From Lachnospiraceae bacterium (GTDB lineage: Bacteria > Bacillota > Clostridia > Lachnospirales > Lachnospiraceae): a stretch of 64,000 nt of DNA. The stretch spans positions 1 through 64,000 of the forward strand of contig JAFYGB010000010.1 in the NCBI GenBank assembly GCA_017543445.1. The letters are read 5' to 3'. Positions 27,393 to 35,958 of this stretch are shown in pieces (the stretch's first letter is position 1; each line of letters begins with the position of its first letter). The notes below the pieces were generated by a model. The model had not been told where the DNA came from. It made no database searches and saw nothing but the letters and a program-made list of their open reading frames with translations. Position numbers and translations under genes: made by a program.

Positions 27393-29387
27393 ATGGAAAG
27401 AAAGCCTTATTATATTACGACCGCCATTCCGTATGCTTCCGGTAAGCCGCACATCGGCAATACTTACGAAGCGATTTTGGCGGACTGCATTGCCCGTTAT
27501 AAAAGAAAGCAGGGCTATGAGGTGTTCTTCCAGACCGGTACCGATGAGCACGGTCTGAAGATCGAGGAGAAGGCGAAGGCACTGGGAATCACGCCGCAGG
27601 AATGCGCAAACCGCGCGACCGGAGCCATCAAGGGCATGTGGGACCTGGTCGGAACCTCCTACGATTACTTCATTCGCACGACGGATGAAGGGCATATGAA
27701 GCAGATCCAGAAGATCTTCAATAAGTTCTATGAGCAGGGCGACATCTACAAGAGCTCTTACGAGGGTATGTATTGTACGCCGTGTGAAACGTTCTGGACT
27801 AAATCGCAGTTGGTGGACGGACGCTGTCCGGACTGCGGCCGCGAGGTGACGCAAGCGAAGGAAGAGGCGTACTTCTTCAAGATGAGTAAATATGCGGACC
27901 GTCTGATCGAGCATATCAACACGCATCCGGAGTTCATCCAGCCCGAGTCCCGAAAGAACGAGATGATGAATAACTTCCTGCTGCCGGGCCTGCAGGATCT
28001 GTGCGTAACGCGCAGTACATTTACCTGGGGCATTCCGGTGGAATTCGATCCGCGCCATGTCGTATATGTATGGCTGGACGCGCTGGTAAACTACATCACC
28101 GGACCGGGCTACGATGCGGACGGAAATCACGGCGAGCGCTTTAAGAAGTTCTGGCCCGCGGATCTGCACCTGATCGGTAAGGACATCCTGCGTTTCCACA
28201 CCATTTACTGGCCCATCTTCCTGATGGCGCTGGATCTGCCGCTTCCGAAGCAGGTGTTCGGCCACCCGTGGCTGCTGCAGGGCGGTGAGAAGATGAGTAA
28301 GAGTAAGGGCAATGTCATCTACGCGGATGACCTCGCGAACCTCTTCGGCGTGGACGCGGTGCGTTTCTTCGTGCTGCATGAGATGCCTTACGAGAGCGAC
28401 GGCGTGATCACGTGGGAGCTCATGACGGAGCGCTTCAACTCTGAACTGGCGAATACGCTCGGAAATCTGGTAAACCGCACCATTTCCATGAGCAACAAAT
28501 ATTTCGGTGGCGTTCTGGAGAACTGGAACGTGAATGAGCCGGTGGACGACGACCTGAAAACTGTGGTTCTGGCGGCGCGCGGAAAGGTCGAAGAGAAGAT
28601 GGAGAAGCTTCGCGTGGCGGACGCCATCTCCGAGATCTTCAACATCTTCCACCGCTGCAACAAATATATCGATGAGACGGAGCCGTGGGTTCTGGCGAAG
28701 GACGAAAACAAGGCAGACCGTCTGGCGACCGTGCTGTACAACCTGGCGGAAAGCATCATGATCGGCGCTTCCCTTCTGGATAGCTTCATGCCGGAGACCG
28801 CGAAGCGGATCTCGGAGCAGTTCGGCGAGCCGCTCAGAGAGTTTGACGACCTGACCAGCTTCGGCCTTCTGGACAATGGACGCAAGGTGACCGAGAAACC
28901 GGAGATCCTGTTCGCGCGTGCGGATGTAAAGGAGATCATGGCGGAGGTCGAGAAGATCCGTGCGGCGCAGAAGGCAGAGTACGAGAAAGAGCAGGCAGCG
29001 CTTGGCGTAGCTCCCGAGGCACCCGCAGAGGCGGAGAGCGTGATCGATGTGGCCCGCAAGGACGAGATCACCTACGACGATTTCGCGAAGCTGCAGTTCC
29101 AGGTCGGCGAGATCATTGAGTGCGCAGAGGTTCCGAAGTCTAAGAAGCTGCTGTGCTCGAAGGTGAAGATTGGCAGCGAAGTGAAGCAGATCGTTTCCGG
29201 CATCAAGCAGCACTACAGTGCGCAGGAGATGGTCGGAAAGAAAGTCATGGTTCTCGTGAACCTGAAGCCGGCGACGTTAGCGGGCGTGGTTTCCGAGGGT
29301 ATGCTGCTGTGCGCAGAGGACGATAAGGGCGAACTGAGCCTGATGGTGCCGGAGAAAAAAATGCCGGCAGGAGCGGAGATCTGCTGA
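27393..29387 (+). CDS. metG: Methionyl-tRNA synthetase
   Basis: A 664-residue class I synthetase that charges tRNA-Met. It has the PHIGN form of the HIGH motif at residues 19-23, a zinc knuckle with two CxxC pairs (CTPC and CPDC), the KMSKS loop from about residue 300, and a C-terminal tRNA-binding (EMAP/Trbp111-like) domain in the last 110 residues. The start at 27,393 has AAGGAGG upstream; earlier in-frame ATGs lack one. Two bases separate it from tatD. Confidence 0.95.
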   Translation: MERKPYYITTAIPYASGKPHIGNTYEAILADCIARYKRKQGYEVFFQTGTDEHGLKIEEKAKALGITPQECANRATGAIKGMWDLVGTSYDYFIRTTDEGHMKQIQKIFNKFYEQGDIYKSSYEGMYCTPCETFWTKSQLVDGRCPDCGREVTQAKEEAYFFKMSKYADRLIEHINTHPEFIQPESRKNEMMNNFLLPGLQDLCVTRSTFTWGIPVEFDPRHVVYVWLDALVNYITGPGYDADGNHGERFKKFWPADLHLIGKDILRFHTIYWPIFLMALDLPLPKQVFGHPWLLQGGEKMSKSKGNVIYADDLANLFGVDAVRFFVLHEMPYESDGVITWELMTERFNSELANTLGNLVNRTISMSNKYFGGVLENWNVNEPVDDDLKTVVLAARGKVEEKMEKLRVADAISEIFNIFHRCNKYIDETEPWVLAKDENKADRLATVLYNLAESIMIGASLLDSFMPETAKRISEQFGEPLREFDDLTSFGLLDNGRKVTEKPEILFARADVKEIMAEVEKIRAAQKAEYEKEQAALGVAPEAPAEAESVIDVARKDEITYDDFAKLQFQVGEIIECAEVPKSKKLLCSKVKIGSEVKQIVSGIKQHYSAQEMVGKKVMVLVNLKPATLAGVVSEGMLLCAEDDKGELSLMVPEKKMPAGAEIC

Positions 29388-29388
29388 T

Positions 29389-30162
29389 ATGATTTTTGAT
29401 ACACACGCACATTATGATGATCCGGCGTTTGACGAGGACCGCGAGGAGCTTTTGGGCGGCGGTCTGGCAGCGGGCGGAGTCGGTACGGTGGTAAACATCG
29501 GCACGGACTTAAAGACGCTTAATCAGACGATCGAACTGACACAGCGGTACCCGTACATCTACGGGGCGCTCGGCATTCACCCGGACTGTGTGGACGGACT
29601 TAATGAGGAGCATTTGCCGATTCTGCGGCAAATGCTCCTTGAGCATAAGAAGATGGTGGCCATCGGTGAGATCGGCCTAGACTATCACGGTGATTATGAG
29701 CGGGACATCCCGCTGCAGAAGAAGTGGTTTACGTGGCAGCTAAAACTGGCGCGGGAACTGAAGCTGCCGGTGGTGATCCACAGCCGGGACGCGGCGGCGG
29801 ACACGATGGAGATCCTGAAGGCGCAGGATGCGGGCAGCATCGGCGGCGTCATGCACTGCTATTCCTACAGCGTGGAGATCGCGCGGGAAGTGTTGAAGAT
29901 GGGGCTCTACATCGGCATCGGCGGCGTGCTGACGTTTAAGAACGGACGGAAGCTGAAGGAGGTTGCGGTAGAAACGCCCATGGAGCGGATCCTGCTGGAG
30001 ACGGATTGTCCGTATCTGGCACCGACCCCGTACCGCGGGCAGCGCAACGACAGCCGGAACATTGCCCTGGTGGCGGAGGAGCTGGCCCGGATCAAGGGAA
30101 CCACGCCGGAGGAAGTGCTCCGTATTACGGAGGAGAACGCGCGGCGGTTTTACAAACTGTGA
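29389..30162 (+). CDS. tatD: TatD family hydrolase
   Basis: A 257-residue metal-dependent hydrolase of the TatD/YcfH family, which act as deoxyribonucleases or D-aminoacyl-tRNA hydrolases. HAH near residue 6, IGEIGLDYH, HSRDAAADTMEIL and the DCPYLAPTPYRG ending give the metal-site set. It follows metG directly, as in many Bacillota. A perfect 14-bp inverted repeat lies inside the gene at 29,606-29,639. Confidence 0.93.
   Translation: MIFDTHAHYDDPAFDEDREELLGGGLAAGGVGTVVNIGTDLKTLNQTIELTQRYPYIYGALGIHPDCVDGLNEEHLPILRQMLLEHKKMVAIGEIGLDYHGDYERDIPLQKKWFTWQLKLARELKLPVVIHSRDAAADTMEILKAQDAGSIGGVMHCYSYSVEIAREVLKMGLYIGIGGVLTFKNGRKLKEVAVETPMERILLETDCPYLAPTPYRGQRNDSRNIALVAEELARIKGTTPEEVLRITEENARRFYKL
29606..29639. 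repeat. Perfect inverted repeat inside tatD
   Basis: AGGAGCATTTGCCG (29,606-29,619) and CGGCAAATGCTCCT (29,626-29,639), 14-bp arms with a six-base loop. Each arm carries one copy of the recurrent octamer CATTTGCC. Confidence 0.85.
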
Positions 30163-30164
30163 AG

Positions 30165-30223
30165 GTGACAGTGGGGACGGTTCTCTTTGTCACCGTGACA
30201 AAAAGAACCGTCCCCACTGTCAC
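30165..30223. repeat. REP-like 59-bp palindrome
   Basis: GTGACAGTGGGGACGGTTCT (30,165-30,184) is matched exactly in reverse at 30,204-30,223. The inner bases form TTTGTCAC and GTGACAAA around a single C. Overall arms are 29 bases with one mismatch, so it is two head-to-head copies of one 29-base unit. It lies between tatD and rsmA and could also terminate transcription. A related tandem pair is at 34,835-34,891. Confidence 0.85.
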
Positions 30224-30236
30224 ATAAGGAGAGAGT

Positions 30237-31115
30237 ATGGCAAAACTGGGAGATCCGAAGGAGACCATCGCAGTCCTTCAGAAATATCAATTTCGGTTTT
30301 CGAAGAAGTTCGGGCAGAATTTTCTGATCGACACGCACGTACTGGATAAGATCATCCGGTATGCGGGCGTGACGCAGGAGGACTGCGTGCTGGAGATCGG
30401 GCCGGGCATCGGCACGCTGACGCAGTATCTGGCGGAGCATGCGCGCGAGGTGGTTGCGGTAGAGATCGACGACACCCTGATCCCGATTTTGCAGGACACT
30501 TTAAGTGAATATTCGAATGTCACCGTGTTAAACGAGGACATTATGAAGGTGGATATCGCCGCATTGGCCGAAAAACACAACGGCGGCCGGCCCATGAAGG
30601 TCGTGGCGAACCTGCCGTATTATATAACGACGCCCATCATCATGGGTCTGTTCGAATCGCATGCGCCGGTCTCGAGCATCACGGTCATGGTGCAGAAGGA
30701 GGTCGCGCGCCGCATGGAGGCGGGGCCCGGGTCGAAGGACTACGGGGCGCTGTCGCTGGCTGTGCAGTACTACGCGAAACCGTACCTGGCGGCAAATGTG
30801 CCGGCGAACTGTTTCATGCCGCGGCCGAATGTCGACTCTGCGGTGATCGTGCTTACGCGGCACGAGGACATGCCGGTGAAGGTGCAGGACGAGAAGTTGT
30901 TGTTTGCGATCATCCGCGCGGCGTTCAACATGCGGCGTAAGACTCTGGTCAATGCGCTGGCGGGCGCGGCGGAGTTTACATTGCCCCTGTCGAAAGAGGA
31001 GATCGAGGGCGTGATCACGTCGGTCGGACTGGACGCGATGGTGCGGGGCGAGGCGTTGACGCTCACGCAGTTCGCGGCGCTGGCGGACGCATTTTCCGCA
31101 AAGGAGGGCGCATGA
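30237..31115 (+). CDS. rsmA: 16S rRNA dimethyladenosine transferase RsmA (KsgA)
   Basis: A 292-residue methyltransferase that dimethylates A1518 and A1519 of 16S rRNA. The SAM motif is VLEIGPGIGTLTQYL near residue 48 and the catalytic motif is NLPYYITTPI near 128. It overlaps tadA by four bases (ATGA). Confidence 0.95.
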   Translation: MAKLGDPKETIAVLQKYQFRFSKKFGQNFLIDTHVLDKIIRYAGVTQEDCVLEIGPGIGTLTQYLAEHAREVVAVEIDDTLIPILQDTLSEYSNVTVLNEDIMKVDIAALAEKHNGGRPMKVVANLPYYITTPIIMGLFESHAPVSSITVMVQKEVARRMEAGPGSKDYGALSLAVQYYAKPYLAANVPANCFMPRPNVDSAVIVLTRHEDMPVKVQDEKLLFAIIRAAFNMRRKTLVNALAGAAEFTLPLSKEEIEGVITSVGLDAMVRGEALTLTQFAALADAFSAKEGA

Positions 31116-31684
31116 AGGATCCGGAACGCAGAAAACTGCTGAAACAGAAGAAGCTGGAGGAGGCCGAGAAGGCGCGTCGGAAGGCGGAACTGGAGCAGGA
31201 GAAGAAAGATCAAAAGTTCATGGGCGAGGCCATGAAGCAGGCGAAAAAGGCGCTCTCGCTGGGAGAGGTGCCCATCGGCTGCGTCATCGAGTACGGCGGG
31301 AAGATCATTGGCCGCGGCTACAACCGGCGGAACACCGATCACAGTACGCTGTCGCACGCGGAGATCACGGCGATCCGGAAGGCGTCGAAGGAGCTCGGCG
31401 ACTGGCGGCTGGACGACTGCACGCTGTATGTGACGCTGGAGCCGTGCCAGATGTGCGCGGGGGCGATCGTGCAGGCGCGTGTTCCTCGCGTGGTCATGGC
31501 GTGCATGAACCCGAAGGCGGGCTGCGGTGGTTCGATCCTGAACCTGCTGCAGATGAAGCAGTTCAATCATCAGGTCGAGGTGAAGCGCGGCGTGATGGAG
31601 AAGGAATGTTCGCAGATGCTGAAGGATTTCTTTAAGGATCTGCGGGAGCGCATCAAGCGCGGCGAGGATGGTGAGAACGATTGA
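31112..31684 (+). CDS. tadA: tRNA-specific adenosine deaminase TadA
   Basis: The 190-residue zinc deaminase converts adenosine 34 to inosine in tRNA. The zinc and catalytic residues are H82-A-E84 and PCQMC (C112, C115). An N-terminal extension of about 35 residues, almost all Lys, Arg, Glu and Ala, precedes the core and is predicted as a coiled coil. Its stop overlaps the next start as TTGA. Confidence 0.93.
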   Translation: MKDPERRKLLKQKKLEEAEKARRKAELEQEKKDQKFMGEAMKQAKKALSLGEVPIGCVIEYGGKIIGRGYNRRNTDHSTLSHAEITAIRKASKELGDWRLDDCTLYVTLEPCQMCAGAIVQARVPRVVMACMNPKAGCGGSILNLLQMKQFNHQVEVKRGVMEKECSQMLKDFFKDLRERIKRGEDGEND

Positions 31685-32394
31685 GGATCGCAGGAATGCA
31701 GAAGACGACGCTGCTCGATTTCCCCGGGAAGATGGCGGCGATCGTATTTACCGGCGGGTGTAATTTCGCCTGCCCCTACTGTCATAATTCGGAGCTGATC
31801 TCCTGGGGCGATGACGTGCCACTCATGGCGGAGGACGAGGTTTTCGCCTATTTGAATAAACGAAAGAATGTGCTCGAAGGACTCGTGATCTCGGGCGGCG
31901 AGCCGACGTTGCAGCGCGGGCTGGAGGATTTTATCCGCAGAGTGCGCGACCTCGGGTACCTGATCAAACTGGACACGAACGGGACGACGCCGAAAGTCCT
32001 CATGGATCTGTGCGGGAAGGGCCTCATCGATTATGTGGCCATGGACGTGAAAGGCCTAGACAGTCTGTGCCCGCGTATCTGCGGGCTCACGAAACTGGAT
32101 CCTGCTGCGCAGAATGTACTGCAGGCCAATATGCAGGAGAGCATCGACTACCTGCTGACCGGCAGAGTGGCTTACGAATTCCGCACGACGCTGGTGCAGG
32201 GCCTCCATACCGCCGCTGACGTCGAAGGGATCGCTGCCCGCATCCGTGGCGCATCGGCCTACTTCCTGCAGAACTATCGCGAGAGCGAGACCGTTTTGTG
32301 CAAGGACGGACTTTCGCCTTTTAGCCGGGAGCAGCTGGAGCAGTTCCTGGCGATCGTAAAGAAGTATGTGCCTGTGGCGCAGATCCGCGGGTAG
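31681..32394 (+). CDS. Radical SAM activase, anaerobic RNR-activating type
   Basis: A 237-residue radical SAM protein with the cluster motif C27-x3-C31-x2-C34 (CNFACPYC) and the MRIAGMQKTTLLDFPGK opening of the anaerobic ribonucleoside-triphosphate reductase activating protein family (NrdG2). It would generate a glycyl radical on a partner enzyme. No nrdD or other glycyl-radical enzyme is in the window, so the partner is unknown. The TTG start at 31,681 gives the conserved N-terminus and overlaps tadA. Confidence 0.88.
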   Translation: MRIAGMQKTTLLDFPGKMAAIVFTGGCNFACPYCHNSELISWGDDVPLMAEDEVFAYLNKRKNVLEGLVISGGEPTLQRGLEDFIRRVRDLGYLIKLDTNGTTPKVLMDLCGKGLIDYVAMDVKGLDSLCPRICGLTKLDPAAQNVLQANMQESIDYLLTGRVAYEFRTTLVQGLHTAADVEGIAARIRGASAYFLQNYRESETVLCKDGLSPFSREQLEQFLAIVKKYVPVAQIRG

Positions 32395-32424
32395 GATGGC
32401 AGGAAAAACGAGAGAAAGATATGT

Positions 32425-32464
32425 AAAACGAGCCGGGATCCAGAAGGATCCGGCTCGTTTTTAT
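32425..32464. terminator. Bidirectional terminator
   Basis: AACGAGCCGGGATCC and GGATCCGGCTCGTT form a stem with one bulge, flanked by A and T runs. It serves the activase gene and the convergent M56 gene. Confidence 0.85.
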
Positions 32465-32471
32465 GATGTGA

Positions 32472-34259
32472 TTAATTGTAAGGAGGACGATTAGAGTAAT
32501 TGTCGGGTTGTCCGAACAGCAGATCATGCACATGTTCCGAGTAAAGAGTATATTCTTCATCATTGACGTCTTCATAACGGTATAACAACGGATAGATTAC
32601 GACATCCTTTTCCGTGAGGTGATTTTCTGAAAGGATTTTTTTGGCTTCATCAATACCGATGTAAAGGGTCAGATCGGACGGGTTCGTTTTTTCAGGCTCC
32701 ACTGGAAACGCAGTACTGTTATTCTGTCTAAAAATGGAACATACATACTCTCCGGGAGAAGCTTGCCATACATAGATGATCGGAGGTCCTTTATAAATAT
32801 GCGCATTTTCAAGAAAGTATTGATAAGTTGAACCGTACTGTTCGGAGACCCTTGCTTCCAAGTCAGAATAGGACTTCTCCGTATTTTGAGAAGCGGAGAA
32901 GTGTTCTCTTGCAGTCGCTAAACAAAGTTTGTACAGGTCGTTTACATCCCGAAAAGCTAAGGCTTCATTCCAGTACTTTTTGGGAAAACGCCCCATGATA
33001 CTGCGGTCATAATAATTTCCATCTTCAGGTTCCCAGTAATCAATGACCTCATAAGTCGAGAGGTCGCTGCCGTTTTGGGGTGTGTGGAAGGTGATCGCTA
33101 CGGGAAATGAACCGCCGCGTTCTTCTCGAACGTCCGTTCCATCAAAACTGTATTCTTCATATAAGAGCCAAGTGTAGACGCAGGTCGTATCATCCGATCG
33201 TTCCACTCCGAACACGTCATAAGCGGCAGTCGGGAAATATCCATCATTGTAATAATTGTAATTGTGTTTTCTGACGGCCAGATCCATAGAAGCACGAAGT
33301 TTAGCGGATAACTGTCTGTTGGGAGCCTTCGGGTCTGTCATCAGGCAGCCCGTAAAAATCAAGCAGGCGACGAGAGACAGAGACAGGATCCAGAAGGTCG
33401 GTTTTTTATAATTCAGTATTCCGCGGATTCGTTTTTTTACACCGTTTTCACCGAAAGCTAGAGGACAGGCAGAGATCCATTTTCGGGATACACTGCAATC
33501 AAGTAAGGCTTGCGAATAAGCGGCTACGTCCTCGCGTTTCATTTTCCGAATGACCTTTTCGTCGCAGGCCATTTCGATATCCCTGCAAAGGAGAATAAAC
33601 GCGACCCAGCAAAGGGGATTGAACCAATGGATCATTAACAGCAGGAACCCCAGAGGTTTCCACCAGTGGTCACGACGTTGCAAATGCGCTTTTTCATGGA
33701 GGAGCGCGAGGTCGAGATCACGTTCGGAAAGAGAGGAGGGGACGTAGATCACAGGGTGGATCAATCCGAGAATAAAAGGTGAGCGGATCTCATCGCAGGC
33801 ACGAATGTGATCACGGATCGGTACAGAGGCCGAGACGAGGACCTTAATGCGGATCCAGCTGATCAGGGCATAGATCAGCAAAAGGAGGCAACCGGAGAGC
33901 CAAATGATCTCTGCGATCGGAAGCCATTCTGACAGAGGATTGCCCCATTCGACAGAGTGCGCTTTATATACTTCTTGCACGAACGCGTCAAAAGCATGAT
34001 CCAAGGGCTGAACGCCGGAGTTGATCGTCGGAACTGAATAATGAACCACTCCCGAGGGAATCGTCTCTCTGCTGGGGATCAAGCTGAAAAGACTCTGAAT
34101 TGAGAACGGGCAGATCAGGCGAACCGCAACCAGGGCCCAAAGAGCGCAGGTCAACCATTTAGGAGCTTTCTTCAGAAGGAGCCGTAGAAGTATCACAGCA
34201 AGGATCATCCATGCACCGGTAATACTCATATTGATTAGTTTTATAAAGAACGCATTCAT
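32472..34259 (-). CDS. M56 family membrane peptidase, BlaR1/MecR1-like sensor
   Basis: The 595-residue protein has four N-terminal membrane helices and an M56 zinc-peptidase domain with HEKAH (near residue 188) and a downstream EMACDEKVIRKM motif. Another membrane helix near 305-322 leads to an extracellular domain of about 270 residues. In BlaR1 and MecR1 that domain binds beta-lactams; here it does not look like a penicillin-binding fold, so the signal is probably different. The blaI-type repressor gene upstream overlaps it (ATGA). The start at 34,259 has AAGGAGG seven bases before; 34,265 is an alternative. Confidence 0.88.
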   Translation of the reverse strand: MNAFFIKLINMSITGAWMILAVILLRLLLKKAPKWLTCALWALVAVRLICPFSIQSLFSLIPSRETIPSGVVHYSVPTINSGVQPLDHAFDAFVQEVYKAHSVEWGNPLSEWLPIAEIIWLSGCLLLLIYALISWIRIKVLVSASVPIRDHIRACDEIRSPFILGLIHPVIYVPSSLSERDLDLALLHEKAHLQRRDHWWKPLGFLLLMIHWFNPLCWVAFILLCRDIEMACDEKVIRKMKREDVAAYSQALLDCSVSRKWISACPLAFGENGVKKRIRGILNYKKPTFWILSLSLVACLIFTGCLMTDPKAPNRQLSAKLRASMDLAVRKHNYNYYNDGYFPTAAYDVFGVERSDDTTCVYTWLLYEEYSFDGTDVREERGGSFPVAITFHTPQNGSDLSTYEVIDYWEPEDGNYYDRSIMGRFPKKYWNEALAFRDVNDLYKLCLATAREHFSASQNTEKSYSDLEARVSEQYGSTYQYFLENAHIYKGPPIIYVWQASPGEYVCSIFRQNNSTAFPVEPEKTNPSDLTLYIGIDEAKKILSENHLTEKDVVIYPLLYRYEDVNDEEYTLYSEHVHDLLFGQPDNYSNRPPYN

Positions 34260-34261
34260 TT

Positions 34262-34627
34262 TCATCCCTCCTTTTTGAAGGAATCTATCATCGCTTGGAT
34301 TTCTTCCACATCCTGGCTGGACAGTTTTTTTCGGGAGACAAATGCGGCTATGAAGGCGGGCAATGACCCTCGATAGGAGTCCTCAACGATCCGCTCGCTC
34401 TTTTCCGAATAGAATTCATCTCGGGAAACGAGCGACACAACGATCCCGTTGCGATTTTCCAAAACGCCCTTTTCACACAATTTTCGAAGTACAGTATAGG
34501 TAGTAGGACGTTTCCAGTTCAGTTCTTTTTCACAGATCTTAGCCAAATCTCCGGAGGCGATCGGTTCGTGTTTCCATACGATATCAGCAAAACGTTCTTG
34601 TACGGCGCCTAGGTCAAACTCTTTCAT
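34262..34627 (-). CDS. blaI: BlaI/MecI family repressor
   Basis: A 121-residue winged-helix repressor (WKRPTTYTVLRKLCEKGVLENRN wing) of the BlaI/MecI/CopY group. In known cases the M56 sensor cleaves it to derepress its target. It lies directly upstream of the sensor gene, and its promoter carries a 42-bp dyad operator at 34,647-34,688. No beta-lactamase or penicillin-binding protein lies adjacent, so the regulated target may be elsewhere. Confidence 0.9.
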   Translation of the reverse strand: MKEFDLGAVQERFADIVWKHEPIASGDLAKICEKELNWKRPTTYTVLRKLCEKGVLENRNGIVVSLVSRDEFYSEKSERIVEDSYRGSLPAFIAAFVSRKKLSSQDVEEIQAMIDSFKKEG

Positions 34628-34646
34628 AATGGGCTCCTTTCATCCT

Positions 34647-34688
34647 GTTTATTCGAGTAAACTACAAGCTTAGTTTATCCGAATAAAC
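34647..34688. promoter_or_regulatory. BlaI-type dyad operator
   Basis: Arms GTTTATTCGAGTAAACTA (34,647-34,664) and TAGTTTATCCGAATAAAC (34,671-34,688) match over 18 bases with two mismatches. Each arm is itself a GTTTA-N6-TAAAC palindrome, so it looks like two repressor sites. It covers the -10 and spacer of the promoter. Confidence 0.8.
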
Positions 34689-34700
34689 AAGATTTGTCAA
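34672..34700 (-). promoter_or_regulatory. Promoter of the blaI-M56 operon
   Basis: Minus-strand -35 TTGACA (34,695-34,700), 17-base spacer, -10 TAAACT (34,672-34,677). Confidence 0.75.
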
Positions 34701-34715
34701 GGGGTTTTTCAGAAA

Positions 34716-34753
34716 AAAACGCCGCGATCATCCGAATGCGATGATCGCGGCAT
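34716..34753 (-). terminator. Terminator of the DUF4236 gene
   Basis: GCCGCGATCATC and GATGATCGCGGC form a 12-bp perfect stem. The minus strand continues with TTTTTTT. Confidence 0.85.
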
Positions 34754-34834
34754 TGTTATTTATCGTGAAGCGACTGATCGGGAACGAACGGGCATCTTAC
34801 AGAAGTTCGAGCCTTAGCAGTCCACAGTCTAAAT

Positions 34835-34891
34835 GTGACAAAAAGAACCGTCCCCGGTGTCACGCCATAAAAGAACCGTCCCCGGTGTCAC
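34835..34891. repeat. REP-like units in tandem at the DUF4236 stop codon
   Basis: A 29-base unit (34,835-34,863) begins GTGACAAAAAGAACCG and ends TCCCCGGTGTCAC. A shorter copy of the same unit follows in the same direction (about 34,868-34,891). It is the same family as the 30,165-30,223 palindrome with one base difference (CGG versus CAC near the end). The last bases provide the stop codon and final residues of the DUF4236 gene. Confidence 0.8.
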
Positions 34892-35814
34892 AGTTGTGCC
34901 ACCGGTGTGAACCCGGCGGTTTTGTTGAATTTCATGTTGTGCTCGAAGGCGCAGACGAAATCGGACGGGTCAATGCGTTCGAAGTTGATGTTCTGGAAGC
35001 CGTCGCGTTCGAACATGACGGAGAGAATGGTGAATTCTTCATCATTGCCCGTGGCGGTGTTTAACATCAGGTCGGTCGCATGGATGATCACGGTATCGAC
35101 CGGGAGGGCGGCGAAGACTTCGCGCGCGACGCGGATGGAGCAGCTGCAGACGTAGTCCTGCATGATATCGAAGTACTCGGTCTTCGTCAGGGCCTTCGTT
35201 GTGGCGGTCTGGTCTTTTGCGAATACGATCGCCTCCTCGGGCAATACATCGTGGAATTTCACGGTGAATTCTACTTCCACGCGGGAGGGTTCGTCGGTGG
35301 CGAATTCAAAATCGCTGCCGAACATGCTCAGATCGGCAAAGGGTTGTGTTGCTTCGATGACGGCCAGATAGGCGTCTTCCTGTCCCTTCACGACCTGTTC
35401 GGAGAAGTTGTGAATGGTCAGCCACTGATCATATTCGGGGGTGCCGGCAGCGGGCGCCGGGATGTTATACGAAGCGATCCAGTCCATGGGCGGATCGCTT
35501 TCTTTATGGAAACCACGCAGGGTCTGGACGTAGGCCTCGTATTCGGCAACGGCTTTCTTCGCCTCTTCGAGTTCCTTTGCGCTCACTTTCGAGTTTTTAT
35601 CGCTCGCCTTGCGGCTTCCGGTCTTGCTGCCGCCTAAGTTCTGCGAGTAGGAGATGCCGGTTCCCGGGATGCTGAAGGTCGCAGTCTTGCGACCGGTCGG
35701 GCTCATGGAAACGCGGGCCCCTTTCACGCCGGCGCTTAAACCCACGCCGTTTTTGCTTAAGTTCAGGCTGACGCCTTTACAGAGTTTGATCGTTTTTCTG
35801 AAATTAAATCCCAT
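34888..35814 (-). CDS. DUF4236 domain protein
   Basis: A 308-residue protein. The N-terminal 55 residues are a DUF4236 domain (GFNFRKTIKLCKGVSLNLSK, then GRKTATFSIPGTGISYS). A linker follows with Lys/Ser-rich and acidic stretches and then a soluble region of about 220 residues, unassigned. No membrane segment is evident. It is probably monocistronic. The stop lies in a REP-like repeat. An extended -10 (TGGTAAAAT on the minus strand near 35,888) could be its promoter. Confidence 0.8.
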   Translation of the reverse strand: MGFNFRKTIKLCKGVSLNLSKNGVGLSAGVKGARVSMSPTGRKTATFSIPGTGISYSQNLGGSKTGSRKASDKNSKVSAKELEEAKKAVAEYEAYVQTLRGFHKESDPPMDWIASYNIPAPAAGTPEYDQWLTIHNFSEQVVKGQEDAYLAVIEATQPFADLSMFGSDFEFATDEPSRVEVEFTVKFHDVLPEEAIVFAKDQTATTKALTKTEYFDIMQDYVCSCSIRVAREVFAALPVDTVIIHATDLMLNTATGNDEEFTILSVMFERDGFQNINFERIDPSDFVCAFEHNMKFNKTAGFTPVAQL

Positions 35815-35958
35815 AAGTATATTCAGCGACGGAAGGTCGCGCTCCTTTCATGCATCGCCCGGAGAACGGAATCGATGTACTTTGTCTATTTTACCATACG
35901 AGGCGAGATTTGCATAGCGTTGGGTCATGAAAGCAGGCTTCAGATAACCTTAAAACGG

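Noticed and set aside
27387..29213. A 608-codon frame opposite metG
   Set aside because: It is a reverse-frame shadow of a certain gene.
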